The notes under the pieces were generated by a model, which searched no databases, was not told the origin of the DNA, and saw nothing but the letters and a program-made list of their open reading frames with translations. The position numbers were made by a program, and so were the translations under genes. This document shows, piece by piece, positions 48,328-59,473 of a DNA stretch of 64,000 nucleotides. Where the stretch lies: positions 3,598,501 to 3,662,500 of the forward strand of contig OY776123.1 in assembly GCA_963675135.1 (NCBI GenBank). The letters run 5' to 3'. This stretch comes from Galeopsis tetrahit. Lineage: Eukaryota > Streptophyta > Magnoliopsida > Lamiales > Lamiaceae. Position 1 is the first letter of the stretch. Every line of letters begins with the position of its first letter.

Positions 48328-48965
48328 TATTACTATAATCTATAGTATTAGGCAACATATAATTAGAGTAAATGCTGTGATTTTAGATACAATTAACTCA
48401 ATTAAACAACAGTTAATTGAAGTAAATATAGTGATTTTAGACACAATTAATAACTCAAAATATATATCATGTGTAATTTTTATTTGTTTAATGCGGATGT
48501 GTAGTGATAAAAAATGCATACCCACTTATATAAAATATGGAATATAGTTGGATATTAGTGCACACTGCACCTACAACTACAAGAGATTGAGAAAGTAAAA
48601 AGAACCTCATTTGTCGGTATCGTGTTCTTCTGTTTTAAGTACTCCATTCGTTTTATAAAAGTTACTCATGAATTTGAGCACAAAGATTAAAAAAAAATAT
48701 AATTAAAAAGTTGATGTATAAAAAATATATAACTGAAAGAGAAAATAACCTGAAATATAAAAGAGTGTAGGTCGTCAAATTTTTTTTTTTTTAAATGTTA
48801 AAAGGGTCGGGTCATGAGACAAGTAGAGAAAGTTGTTTTTTTCAATTTTTCTGTAATCCATTTAAGATTCTGAGTTCCTTGGGCTCGTACCAGAAGTCCA
48901 TTAAAAATTAAAATTAGCCTGTAAAACAGTTGCACGACCTCATTTGACATCCACGAGTTTTATAA
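48328..48965. other. AT-rich intergenic DNA
   Basis: No gene recognised. A short internal duplication (AGTAAATGCTGTGATTTTAGA / AGTAAATATAGTGATTTTAGA, shown here only by its variants) lies at about 48367-48442. Confidence 0.4.
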
Positions 48966-49850
48966 GGCCACGGTTAAATGCCCCCAACAAAATTATGTCT
49001 TTCACCCTCCACCCCAATTTATGTTTTGAACTAATAGCTAAAAAGACTATACTACCCTTGTATGCTGAGTTTATCCTTATCTCGATCAATTTTTCCACGT
49101 TTTGATTTAAAACTCAAATTTAAAACTTTGTCAATCAGTGTCGAATCGATACGAAATCCATTGTTTCGCCGTTTCATCTCCTCATTTTTTTTTTTTTACA
49201 AAAATCAAGTTTATTCAGCGATTGAAAGTCAAAATCATTCTCAATAACAACTATTAAAAACTAACCTACATATAAAAATCAAATTTAAAATGTAGAAATT
49301 TGAAGAAAATAAATCCTAAACTCTTTTTCATGAACTATTAAGAATATCTAAACTAACATACACCTAACATATATCACAACCTAAAAACTAAATAAACACT
49401 TAAACTTTAACATTTAAATTAAAAATTAAATTAAGATCTACCTTTTTAAAGGGGGATAAATGGGTTTTTTTATCATCAATTGGCAAAACAAACATAAAAC
49501 GTGGAAATCAAAGAACCCCAAGGAGTTGGCACTAGGTATAGGCTTGGGACTTAGAAGTAAGGTGCAAACAATTTCTAAGGGATCATGTCCATACAAAGCG
49601 CAAAACTCTGACTTTAAACGGGACTCCCGCAAGTGGGCGGTGGGATTGTTCCCCCGGAAAGGTTGAGAGAGAGGGAGAGAATGGAGGAAGGAAGGGAAAG
49701 AAGGTGAAAGGGTGAAGTCAAAAGATTTTGTGAATTGTGAGTAGTTATGACTTATGAGAGAGTGGGGAAGTCGACAAGATATTTTAAAGAGGGTGAACTC
49801 AAAATGTAGGGGGTGAAAACATAATAATTGGGGGCATTTAGCCCTGGCCA
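48966..49850. mobile_element. TIR DNA transposon, 885 bp, with 8-bp TSD
   Basis: GGCCACGGTTAAATGCCCCC at the left is inverted at the right (GGGGGCATTTAGCCCTGGCC), and the similarity runs on for about 50 bp (TTCACCCTCCACCCC / GGGGGTGAAAAC). TTTTATAA flanks both ends (48958-48965, 49851-49858). An 8-bp TSD suggests hAT, while the long TIR is more like Mutator. No transposase is encoded. A SINE remnant is nested inside. Confidence 0.75.
49524..49662 (+). mobile_element. Au-like SINE remnant nested in the TIR element
   Basis: AAGGTGCAAACAATTTC, GATCATGTCCATACA and GACTCCCGCAAGTGGGCGG with TGGGATTGTTCCCCC are the body and 3' motifs of Au-type plant SINEs. The box B part present in the 32691 copy is deleted here. 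Confidence 0.65.
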
Positions 49851-50894
49851 TTTTATAAATGGCCCATATTCAAATCGAAGCCCAGATTCATAGTCAACAT
49901 TATTGCTTATACACCCTCCCAAAGGAAAAAAGTAAGTTTATAATACTTCCCCCATATTTTATTTATACTAGATTATTTGTAATTCTTTTATTATAGTTTG
50001 TAAAATAATGTAAGTTAATTTTTTGTCAAACTAATATAATCTGAATGATGATTTAAAACTAGTTTGAATAAACTAAAAAAAATCTTTAAAAGAATTGAAT
50101 CTAAATTAAGTTCCTAAAAGATAAATTATAGACAAAACTATTAGTATAATTTTCGAAATATCAAATTAAGTACAATTTCTGATATAATAGTTTAGTTTTT
50201 ACAAATTTTTTTATTAAATCTTATGGCTTAAATACTTAATTGAAAATTAGTTAATCTATTGTGTCTCTTTGTATCCTACTGCTGTGATTTCCTATGTTCA
50301 TCATTTTCAGTAAATGAATTGAGAACTATCACATATAGAAAGTCATGAACATTAACATCAAGTCCGCTTGAGAGCTACAAAGTGTTGAAGAAGCGTTCAT
50401 TATACCTTAGTTCACAAAATTCTTTCAAATAGCTTTGCAGAAATATAATTTAGTTGAAAAGAGCTACATCTATTGGAAAGCAACATTGAATATACACACA
50501 AAAAAAGTCTTTGTATAGAGTAATTCCGAATAATCATAACAACGAAGGCAAGTAAAATAAATACATCAACATCTAATCAAATTTTCGAGATAGACTGAAT
50601 CCTTGGGATACTCAACAACAATTTTGCAAGAGCTTTTTCAAAATGAAATATGCATCATGTGAAATATGGGTGCAACTGAATAAACCCTCTTTTATCAAAA
50701 CGTTTAGAAAATTATAAGTCTCATCTCATTCTCAAGTTAAAAGAAAGCAAAACATTGTTTGAATGACAAAACACACTGCTGCATGATTTTGATTTTGATT
50801 TCTATACGTGCAGAGGACGTGGAAAGTCCTGGGTGATGTTAAACTTCAACTTTCAAGGCCAACTCTCTACTTCAATTTTTTTTAAAATTCCAGT
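49851..50894. other. AT-rich intergenic DNA
   Basis: No gene or bounded repeat is recognised. Confidence 0.4.
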
Positions 50895-51035
50895 GCATTA
50901 TACTATGTTTATAAGAAAAAAAAAATACAAATATACAAAAATAAATTGGGAGGAAGAGGGATACCTGCATTATCCTATGTTTATAAGAAGAAAATACAAA
51001 TATACAAAAATAAATTGGGAGGAAGAGGGATACCT
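50895..51035. repeat. 72-bp tandem duplication
   Basis: GCATTATACTATGTTTATAA at 50895 recurs as GCATTATCCTATGTTTATAA at 50967. The two units share GGGAGGAAGAGGGATACCTG and differ mainly in the length of an A run. Confidence 0.9.
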
Positions 51036-53213
51036 GTTACGGTGTGGTTTGGATTCTCCTAATGATTGTCTTGCTTGAGATAAAAAAATAAAAATAAAAG
51101 AGTACAAAATAGTCATTCATATTGATATGATTCTGGTGAGATATGAATCTAAATGGAGAAGGAAATCAATCAATGGATCCTATAACAAAATGATACTATT
51201 AGGTGAAGATGATGAAATGAGAGAATTGAAAAAACACGTAATAAAAATGAAGATGAGAATTGAAGGTGAGTGTCTCCCTATCTCTCCCTCAAAATGACAC
51301 ATGGAGAAAGTAGAATACACCTCAAATTTACACACGAGAGAGTCACATTCTCCCTTTATAGACCAAGAACCCTCCCCCCTCCCACGCATTCTCTCTTTTT
51401 CATGTCAAAATATCATAATTTCTTATTAACATCACCTATTATTTTCTGATTCATCGCTAGATTTCTCTACTGAATTCACAACTGCAGCTCTAGCTCCTAT
51501 ATTGCAGAAGTACAACAATCCATGTGATACTATAGAATGATCTAACACTGCCTTATCATGAAAGCCATAAGTAAAATATTACTTATATCAGACCCTAAAT
51601 TCTCATGGAACTCTCACATGCTCCTGAGCTACTTGTTGTAATAAATCGACCCAACATCAAAATAGTTAACAAACTATAAAATTGGATTCACATGTGCTAC
51701 AATGTGACTGAGTAGATTCTTGATCAAGTGAAATACATATCCTTATGTGTCCATTACACAATCCACTCTATTCCTTAACAGCTTAACAATTGAATTTCAT
51801 ACTATCCATAATACACCAATGACATTCATTAGTTAGGCCATCCTCAATTGAAAAATATTGGAAATAAATATTCAAAAGTCAATTACAAAAGAATTTTAAG
51901 GATCATCGCTAGATTACATTCTTCTGATATACCTAGTTCAAATGATCTTAAGATGTTTGTGCCAACCTCAGCTATAAAAGTTATCTCAATTCATTAAGAA
52001 ACCTTTTCAATCATCTCCTTAGCTGCTGGTTCCAAAGATGAAGAAAACGGTAGCGAACTTCCATTAAGCTACAACATCGAAACTATCTTCTAGATTGAGC
52101 TTTAAAGAGAGTAGCTACAATAAACTCCCACCCGTTAGGCCATTAGTAAAGTAAATTATTGTATAGAAATTGATTCAAGTGAATAGTATACTACAATTAG
52201 TTTCGAGAATATACCTCAATCATGTAGAGATCCTTCACTTCTATCAGCTTCTGACCCTGCGTTCTCAATGAGTCATAAAATTTGTTGTTCAATAATGTCA
52301 TATGATCTGAACAATATTCATTATTGTTACCAATTATATCGAGAAACTATCCCTTAATTCATTCCTCAAAATCCATATAAAGCACGAAACTGCATTTATA
52401 GTTTTTTAACATTCCCGCAACTATAATCTATTTTCAAAAAATTCCGTGCATGTCTTAGCCATTCATTTCTAATAATAATGTGATAGGAATTTTTAGCATC
52501 CAAATTTTAGAAAGAAAAAATAAATAAATAGAAAATCACCAAGATCATACTACTGATAAAATTATTCAACGTCTGCAAAACAAATAATCACCAACCTTAG
52601 AAAAATCGAAAATTTAGAAAAAAAAGAACCAACAACCGAATTATCATAAAAAGAACAACAATAACCTGTTGTAAGAGGTTTAATTTACAATTAATATTTA
52701 AATAAAGTAATTTGTCATATTTATAATTATGTCTGATGTAAAAACTACACCTCACTTCAATCTCCACCCATAACCTTAATTTCTTGACAGAGCTCCACAA
52801 GTGGTGAGAAGGGCTTTGCATCTCGGCCCAACATAAAACCAAAATCAACATGGAAAACTTGATTAATGAATTGAGACTATGAAAATTTAAAACATAGATA
52901 AACTGTGTGAATTGACGTTTAATAGAAATGTAGGAAAATCCAGAAAAAATTGACTTATCCATTCAACGACATTAATTAAATGCATACCTTCAAATAAAGA
53001 CTCAGCGATAATTGCGACCAATAATTTACGAACTATAAGGGTGAGAAGTGAGAAACGTTAACATTAGACATGAAATCCTAAAATTATGAATCCATGTATC
53101 CTAAATAAAATTTAAGCAATTTCTACTTAAATTAATGAATCCTACATTCAAACAGATGATGACAGACACTCCTACATGCTTAGTATAAGTGGTTTCCATT
53201 TAAAACATGCTTG
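51036..53213. other. Intergenic DNA
   Basis: No gene recognised. Composition is somewhat less AT-rich than elsewhere (51450-52100), without a frame of useful length or a known motif. Confidence 0.4.
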
Positions 53214-53218
53214 ATCCA

Positions 53219-54880
53219 TGATTCGGGTGGAATTTACACGTTTTAGATGCCCATGTGAAGCGTATTTTGATGTAGATTTCAATAAATTATGCATTGATTA
53301 TGATTGTTTGAGCCGAAATGAGAGAAAGGTTGTGTTTTGTCGATTTTGTAGGAAATACGATGAAATATGGAGCAAAACACCAATCATACCTCACTGGATC
53401 AGGAAGAGGAGTGCACGGTTGGATTCGTCTCGAAAAACGGAGTGGATTAGCCAAAGGAATTAAGTCAATCCGACACCCGAGGCGAAAGTTATGCATGAAC
53501 CGAGAAGGGGAGCTTAAGAGTAGGAGGCAACTCGGCCGAGTTGACTCACTCGGCCGAATCTGGAACTTTGGGCATCACTGCGCACTCGGCCGAGTGACCC
53601 AACTCGGCCGAAACTGCGAATTGGGATATTACTGCGCACTCGGCCGAGTGAGCCAACTCGGCCGAGTATGGTTGAATGCCGTAGCCACTGGAGTTTGAAG
53701 ACCACTCGGCCGAGTGACTCCAACTCGGTCGAGTCGCTGCTGGAAAGAGTTGCTACACGCTTTTTAAGTGTTCCACTCGGCCGAGTGACCCCAACTAGGC
53801 CGAGTCACCCCATTTTTGGTGCCAAACTTGTATTTTCTCCATTTTTGAGGGATCAACTTGCAATTATGCCATCCAAACCCTTCCCCAACACTATATAAGC
53901 TACCTTTCTTGAAATCCAAGACATCCTCCCCAAATCCACACATAGTTACACATACTTGGAGGTGTTTTGGCCATTTCTCTCTCAATTCTTCATCAAATCA
54001 AGGAAGAAAGGATGCAATAGCTCCCAAATTCCATTCCCTACCACATTCTAGACTAAGCTTTCTCTTTATTTTCCTTTTTATTTAGTTATTTCATTTGAAA
54101 TTTGTAATTGGATTATGCTAGTAGTTAGCTAAACACATTTGTGGTTCTAAGGTATTGTAGAAATTTGGATTGATGTTTATGAGTGATTTCTTGCTTTAAT
54201 TGGTGTTTATTTCTTATTTGCATATTCAATTATTCATTGCAAAGCATGTTGTTAGTGGCCATAATGATTTGCTTGATCCATTGTTGATTGGGGTAGTATC
54301 GAGAGATTTATCCCATTTAATCGTATGCGAATGTGCAACCCGGTATTATTATGATCTCGAGAGAGGATTAATTATCGGAGAGGGAATCGAATGATCTTAG
54401 GAGCTATTTTAGATGGTGTAATGTTTGTGATGTAGACATACGAGCTTATATTACATTGCGTCTTTGGATTAATTTGTATCGAGAGATCGATTAGTTCTTC
54501 TTGTGTGATCACCCTATATGAGATAACCTTAATGGCCATTTAAACGAGATAACATTCATAAACGGACGTCTAAATACTACAACTGCCTTTGAACCCACCT
54601 TCTTTCTTTGAGTTACATCCGTTTCACTTTCGTTTTACTTATTTGCTTGGTATTTGATCGATTTCGTCTTTGCTCTTTATTACTTATTTGTGACACTTGG
54701 TAGGTAATTTTAGAGTAAATCATCATATTCAAACTATCGATCACGTCTATTTAGAATTCGACTAGCAAACTACCCTTTTACACTTTAACCTTCTCGTGGG
54801 ATCGACCTCGTGCTTATCACGCTACAATAGACGTCGTATACTTGCGGTTGTTTATTTAGTGTTGCATATCACGTGTATCA
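53219..54880 (+). repeat. 5' LTR, 1662 bp
   Basis: Starts TGATTCGGGTGG and ends CGTGTATCA. U3 carries a cluster of ACTCGGCCGAGT palindromes (53528-53806). A TATATAA box lies at 53892-53898, so transcription should begin around 53925. Confidence 0.95.
53528..53806 (+). repeat. Clustered ACTCGGCCGAGT palindromes in LTR U3
   Basis: Five pairs of the 12-bp palindrome or close variants, in the layout ACTCGGCCGAGTGACxCAACTCGGCCGAG. I count eight perfect CGGCCG cores and two variants (CGGTCG, AGGCCG). The 3' LTR has the same array shortened by 18 bp. Confidence 0.93.
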
Positions 54881-54886
54881 AGTTTA

Positions 54887-54903
54887 TGGCGCCGTTGCCG
54901 GGG
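54887..54903 (+). promoter_or_regulatory. Primer-binding site, tRNA-Asp
   Basis: TGGCGCCGTTGCCGGGG is the reverse complement of the CCA-bearing 3' end of plant tRNA-Asp(GTC). It begins six bases after the 5' LTR. Confidence 0.93.
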
Positions 54904-55057
54904 AGGTTTATAAGCTCTAGAGTGTAGGCTAGGAAAGTTTTAGTTTAGACAATTTATTTGCTTTCTTTATTTGCAAAAATCCAAAAATAGTTGTGTTTGT
55001 TATCTTGATCTTATTTGCAATTCTCATTCTCGTTTGCTCTTTTGATAGACATGGTTT

Positions 55058-56452
55058 ATGATCACACGATCTAGGAGGAACCAACAAGAAGTGTTACCCT
55101 TAGATCCGGAGATTGAAGCCAATTGTCGAAGAAGGAACGCCGAAAGGAGAAGAATAGAGTTGGAAAGAATGAACCGAAGGGAGAATCCGGTTGTAGAAGA
55201 AGTTGAAGAGGAACTTGAGAATCAAGGAGTGGAAGGAGTTGAGGAACCAAACGGAAATGGAGGTAACCGACCTCAAGGAGTGCTAAGGGACAACTTTCGT
55301 CGGAGAGTTGAAGAGAATATTGGTATGGATAGAGATGGTAGACGAAGGGAGGACGAGGAACCACAAAGAGTCTTGAGAGACCACTTCCGTCCTATTCCAA
55401 GGCCCTATGGAGGAGCGGGTCGGGAACCCGTTGATGCACACAACTTTGAACTCAAGCCGGCCTTGATTGTGATGGTGCAAAACAACCAATTTGGTGGGCT
55501 CTCCAAGGAGGATCCTAACCTCCACTTGTCTCAATTTCTCGAGATAAGTGGAACGGTTAAGATCAACCGTGTTCCCCAAGACTACATCTGCTTGCAACTC
55601 TTCCCCTTCTCACTCCGGGACCGAGCAAAGCAATGGTACCTCTCTCTTGACTTGGGGACCATTGAAAATTGGACCGACCTTGTTGATGCTTTCCTTATGA
55701 AGTATTTTCCTCCAAGCAAGACCATCAAGATAAGAGGAGAGATTCCTTCATTTATGCAAGATGACGATGAGTCATTAGCCGAAGCTTGGGAGCGTTTCAA
55801 GGATTTGATAAGGAGTTGCCCTCAACATGGTTTCTCGAGAGACCAATTGATATGTTATTTCTACAACGGGATGGACCACCGTACGAGAGGGATGGTGGAT
55901 GCCTCGGCCGGTGGAGGTTCTTTGTTGGGCAAGACAACGGAAGAAGGTTATGTGCTATTGGAAGAGATGGCTAAGAATGGCAATCAATGGCCATCCGAAC
56001 GAAGGCAAAATCGAAGGGTAGCTTCCACTCAAAATTCGGAAGAAAGTGTCAACTTATCCAACAAAGTGGATAAGCTAATCTCTTTGATGACGGCCAAAGC
56101 ACTATTGGAGCCCCATAATGATCAATATGAGGAAGCCCATTTCATGAACAACCAATGGGACCGAAATTATCGAGAAAGAGGTTGGGGAGAAAGACAAACT
56201 CATGGGAACTATCACCCCCCTAATCCGAACCAATACCATCCCGGCTTGAGAAACCATGAAAATTTCTCCTATGCTAACACAAGGAACACCATCATACCAC
56301 CTCCGAATTTCAACGTAAGAGATGGTGAAATTATGGAATCCTCATCAAAGTTATCCTTGGAAGAGGTGTTTGGTGCATTCATGGGAGAAACGAAGAATTT
56401 CATGAAAGAGACTAAGCAAAATGTTGCAAAGATATGGCAAAAACTTGATTAG
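55058..56452 (+). CDS. Retrotransposon Gag protein (Athila-like)
   Basis: A 464-residue frame from the ATG at 55058 to a TAG at 56450. The N-terminal third is charged (R/E-rich, RRNAERRRIELERMNRR). Residues about 150-290 form the retrotransposon gag capsid-like domain, with the conserved FPFSLRDRAKQWY, FLMKYFPP and GMDHRTRGMVDASAGG segments. No zinc knuckle is seen. The C-terminal part is N/Q-rich with NPNQYHP. Gag would form the virus-like particle that packages the element RNA. The next frame continues in register after the TAG, so the stop lies inside an originally longer gag-protease reading frame. Confidence 0.9.
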   Translation: MITRSRRNQQEVLPLDPEIEANCRRRNAERRRIELERMNRRENPVVEEVEEELENQGVEGVEEPNGNGGNRPQGVLRDNFRRRVEENIGMDRDGRRREDEEPQRVLRDHFRPIPRPYGGAGREPVDAHNFELKPALIVMVQNNQFGGLSKEDPNLHLSQFLEISGTVKINRVPQDYICLQLFPFSLRDRAKQWYLSLDLGTIENWTDLVDAFLMKYFPPSKTIKIRGEIPSFMQDDDESLAEAWERFKDLIRSCPQHGFSRDQLICYFYNGMDHRTRGMVDASAGGGSLLGKTTEEGYVLLEEMAKNGNQWPSERRQNRRVASTQNSEESVNLSNKVDKLISLMTAKALLEPHNDQYEEAHFMNNQWDRNYRERGWGERQTHGNYHPPNPNQYHPGLRNHENFSYANTRNTIIPPPNFNVRDGEIMESSSKLSLEEVFGAFMGETKNFMKETKQNVAKIWQKLD

Positions 56453-57328
56453 CATGGTGAGATGATCAAAGATGTGACCACTCACATGAAAGCTATGGAA
56501 AAGCAAATGGGCCAACTTGCCACCATCATTGGAAAGCAACACGTTCCGGGGCAATTCCCCTCTAACACGGAGCTAAATTCTAAGGAGCAATGCAATGCCA
56601 TAAGGCTAAGAAGTGGGACAAGCTACGAAGGGCCCAAGATGCCGTTAGAGGAGGAAGTGGTAATGGCACCCGAGGGAGTTGACAAAGATGATGGCTTAGT
56701 GAAAGAGAAAGAAGGGGAAAAGAAGAGTGGGGAGGCAATCCCTCCTTTGTTTAGCAAGAATGTAATGCCCCTCCCATATCCGCAAAGGGTGAAGAAGAAG
56801 AACTTGGATAGCAAGTTTGTCAAGTTCGCGGAGATGTTCAAGAAACTCCATATCAACATCCCTTTCGCCGAAGCACTTGAACAAATACCACATTACTTCA
56901 AATTCTTGAAGGAGATAATGTCACACAAGAGGGAAATTGAGGCGTATGAGACGGTGCACTTAACCGAACAATGTAGCTCCATAATTCAAGCTAAGCTACC
57001 TCCAAAGCTTAGAGATCCCGAATCCTTCACTTTATCATGTACCATTGGAGATGGAGGTACATTAAGAGCCCTATGTGATTCGGGAGCAAGCATCAACCTC
57101 ATGCCATTGTCACTCTTCAAATCACTTGGTTTAGGAGAGCTCACACCAACCACAATGAGCCTCCAATTGGCGGATAGGTCTATGATATACCCTTTGGGTA
57201 TAGCGGAGGATGTATTCGTCAAAATCGACAAATTTCTCTTTCCGGTAGACTTTGTGGTTTTGGATATGGAGGAAGACAAAAGCATTCACACAATCATGCT
57301 TTTAAACAAGAATTTAGGCGAGTTCTAG
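56453..57328 (+). pseudogene. Gag C-terminus and protease part after an in-frame stop
   Basis: The same frame continues after the TAG at 56450-56452 and stays open to 57328. Visible are MKAMEKQMGQLATII, AIRLRSG, then the aspartic protease with CDSGASINLMPLSLF (catalytic D at 57077-57079) and LGLGELTPTTMSLQLADRS. The frame runs to DMEEDKSIH and then into unrelated sequence (LLNKNLGEF, stop) where the conserved LGRPFL motif should follow. That motif occurs inverted at 58547. It has no start of its own at the junction and is probably not made at normal level. Confidence 0.85.
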
Positions 57329-57329
57329 G

Positions 57330-58600
57330 ATTACTAGCAATAACATAGTCCACTCTCAAATGAACTAAACCGGATTACATACTCGATTCAAGGCTCAATT
57401 CTCACCGGTTTATTCAATAGGACCCTCACATTCATCAAATGTTCCCAAACAACAACACATCATGCATCCATGCTATCAAAGGTCACAAATATGAACACAA
57501 TCATGATACTATATCCAACATCAATCATGCAAACATTCAAAGCAAATAGACATCATCACAACTACTCAACAATGGATCCCAATGACTATTCATGCTCACA
57601 TTTCACCAAAGATCCACTACCCAACATATAATCAAAACCAACTTAAACAATCTGAGCATGTGAAAGCCAAGTGTGCGCCGGTGCAAAGTGTGACACAAGT
57701 AGAACGACGAACCGGTGCAATGGTAACAACTAGTAGAAAAATAAAAAGAAAAATAACTCCCCCAAACTTAGAATTTTACTATGTATAAATTCTAAGTTTG
57801 GGGCTACGAGTTGTTACCTCCCTCCTTGCACATCCAATGCTTCTTCAAAGATCACCATTGCAACACTTGCTTCCTCCACTCCAAAGTTGGCTTTGCTTCT
57901 TCTTCATTCTCCAAGATGTGTTATCCATAGTACTCTTCATCCATACCTACAAAATAAACCAAGCTATCAACACTATTAAAGCAATAAAAACATGAAAGCA
58001 ATTGAACCTTGGGTTGCCTCCCAAGAAGCGCTATTTTTAACGTCCTATGTCGGACGGTTCCTCTTTGAGGGAAATATCAAGTCACCCCATCATCCTCCTT
58101 GTTCTTAACCTTCTTGGTCCATGCTACCTTCTTGAACCCATTAAAGCATCCAAAAGCTACTCCATCCGGCTCTTCAATCATGTCATAAGAGGTTGACGCC
58201 TCATTCATTCCCAAGCTTGCACAAGTAGCTTTTCTTGATTTGGGGGAGTTTTTGAAGAAAACTCCCCCAAACTTGGCCTTCTTGCCCATCTTCAACTCAT
58301 GCTCTTCCACTTGGGGGTTCTCTTTCACAAAGTTGATCTTGAGATCTTCTTCCACCTCCTTTCTCATTGGTATTGGGGGATACTCTCCCTTGGGAAACCC
58401 ATACTCTCCATTCTCATCATTTCGGAGCTTGATAGTTCTAAACATGTCAATTGTAACTATCTCTTGGTTCATTCGAAGCTCCAATTCTCCATTCCTCATA
58501 TCAATTTTGGCTCCTCCGGTTGTCAAAAATGGCCTTCCCAATATCAATGCTCTGTGATGTGATATAGGCCATCTTGTTCTAAAAGAGTCACTTAGCCAAA
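57330..58600 (-). pseudogene. Inverted internal block with the rest of the protease domain
   Basis: On the minus strand, 58547-58077 encodes ILGRPFLTTGGAKIDMRNGE and a 130-residue continuation (156 in all), the part of the domain missing from the + strand copy. It ends in a hydrophilic tail that is not RT. After its stop comes AGCGCTTCTTGGGAGGCAAC, a motif usual after coding parts of such elements. At 57760-57800 an inverted CTAAGTTTGGGG pair surrounds AATTTTACTATGTATAAATT. Block limits are estimates. Confidence 0.72.
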
Positions 58601-59463
58601 ATTTCCCAAAATCGAAGTAATCTTCCGTAGTTAGCCCCTTGAGCTTAATTCCTCATTTTCTTGGCAAACTACAATATTAACCACTTAGCCTTTTGAACCT
58701 TTTGATTCCTATATCTAGTGGGGGATAAAAGACAAAGTGGAAAACATGTGCTTGAATGAATATCTTTGGTAAAAGGAGAAAAGAAAATTTGGAAAAGTTG
58801 AAAGAAAAAGAGAAAGATGAAAAGAAAATCAAGGAAAAGAAAAGAGGGACAAAGAGCCCCAAAAGCTTGAAAAGAAAAAAATGGTTCAAAAGATGAGGTG
58901 ATAAATGTTTGAAAAAGAAAGGAAAAAGAAAAGTGAGGATGAAGTTTGTAAGCTTTGAAAGTGAAAGCACACATTGTAAAACAACAAGTTTTGTCCTCCA
59001 CTAGAAGAGTCACAATTCCCAAATTCATCCTACCTTGTCCAAAGAGCCAATGTTACATCCTTGATTAAGTCCTATTGATCACTTTGTTGAGCATTTGAGT
59101 GTTATTGAAAGTAGAAGTTGGGCAAGCATATGGTGATTGCATAGCATAACTTGGTTGATGAGTGCATTAATATCTCAAATTGTTTGTGTGTTTGAGAGAA
59201 ACACTTTGTCATGTGAGTAGAGGACTTGAGCATTTTGATTATGTTTCCCATTCACAATGTGTTGTGTGTTTATGCATTCTTTGATCCATGAGTGTGAATT
59301 GCAATGATGAGTCTATAACCTTCATTGAGAAATGCACTTTGAGAAAGAGATATCATTGCATCTTACTTTGCATGTGTGAATTACATTGAATATTCCATTG
59401 TGATCATTCCACCCTCATTGCTTTAAGTGCTTAGTTGTTTGAGGACAAACAACATTTTAAGTT
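58601..59463 (+). other. Non-coding 3' internal region of the retrotransposon
   Basis: A purine-rich stretch (58740-58960) and then T/G-rich sequence lead to the polypurine tract. The antisense frames in the purine-rich part are composition artefacts. Confidence 0.6.
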
Positions 59464-59471
59464 TGGGGGAG
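59464..59471 (+). promoter_or_regulatory. Polypurine tract
   Basis: AAGTTTGGGGGAGTT directly before the 3' LTR, as expected for plus-strand priming in Athila/Tat elements. Confidence 0.8.
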
Positions 59472-59473
59472 TT

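Noticed and set aside
58669..59028. Minus-strand frames rich in F, S and L in the retrotransposon 3' region
   Set aside because: They are the antisense of a purine-rich stretch and have no similarity to envelope or other proteins.
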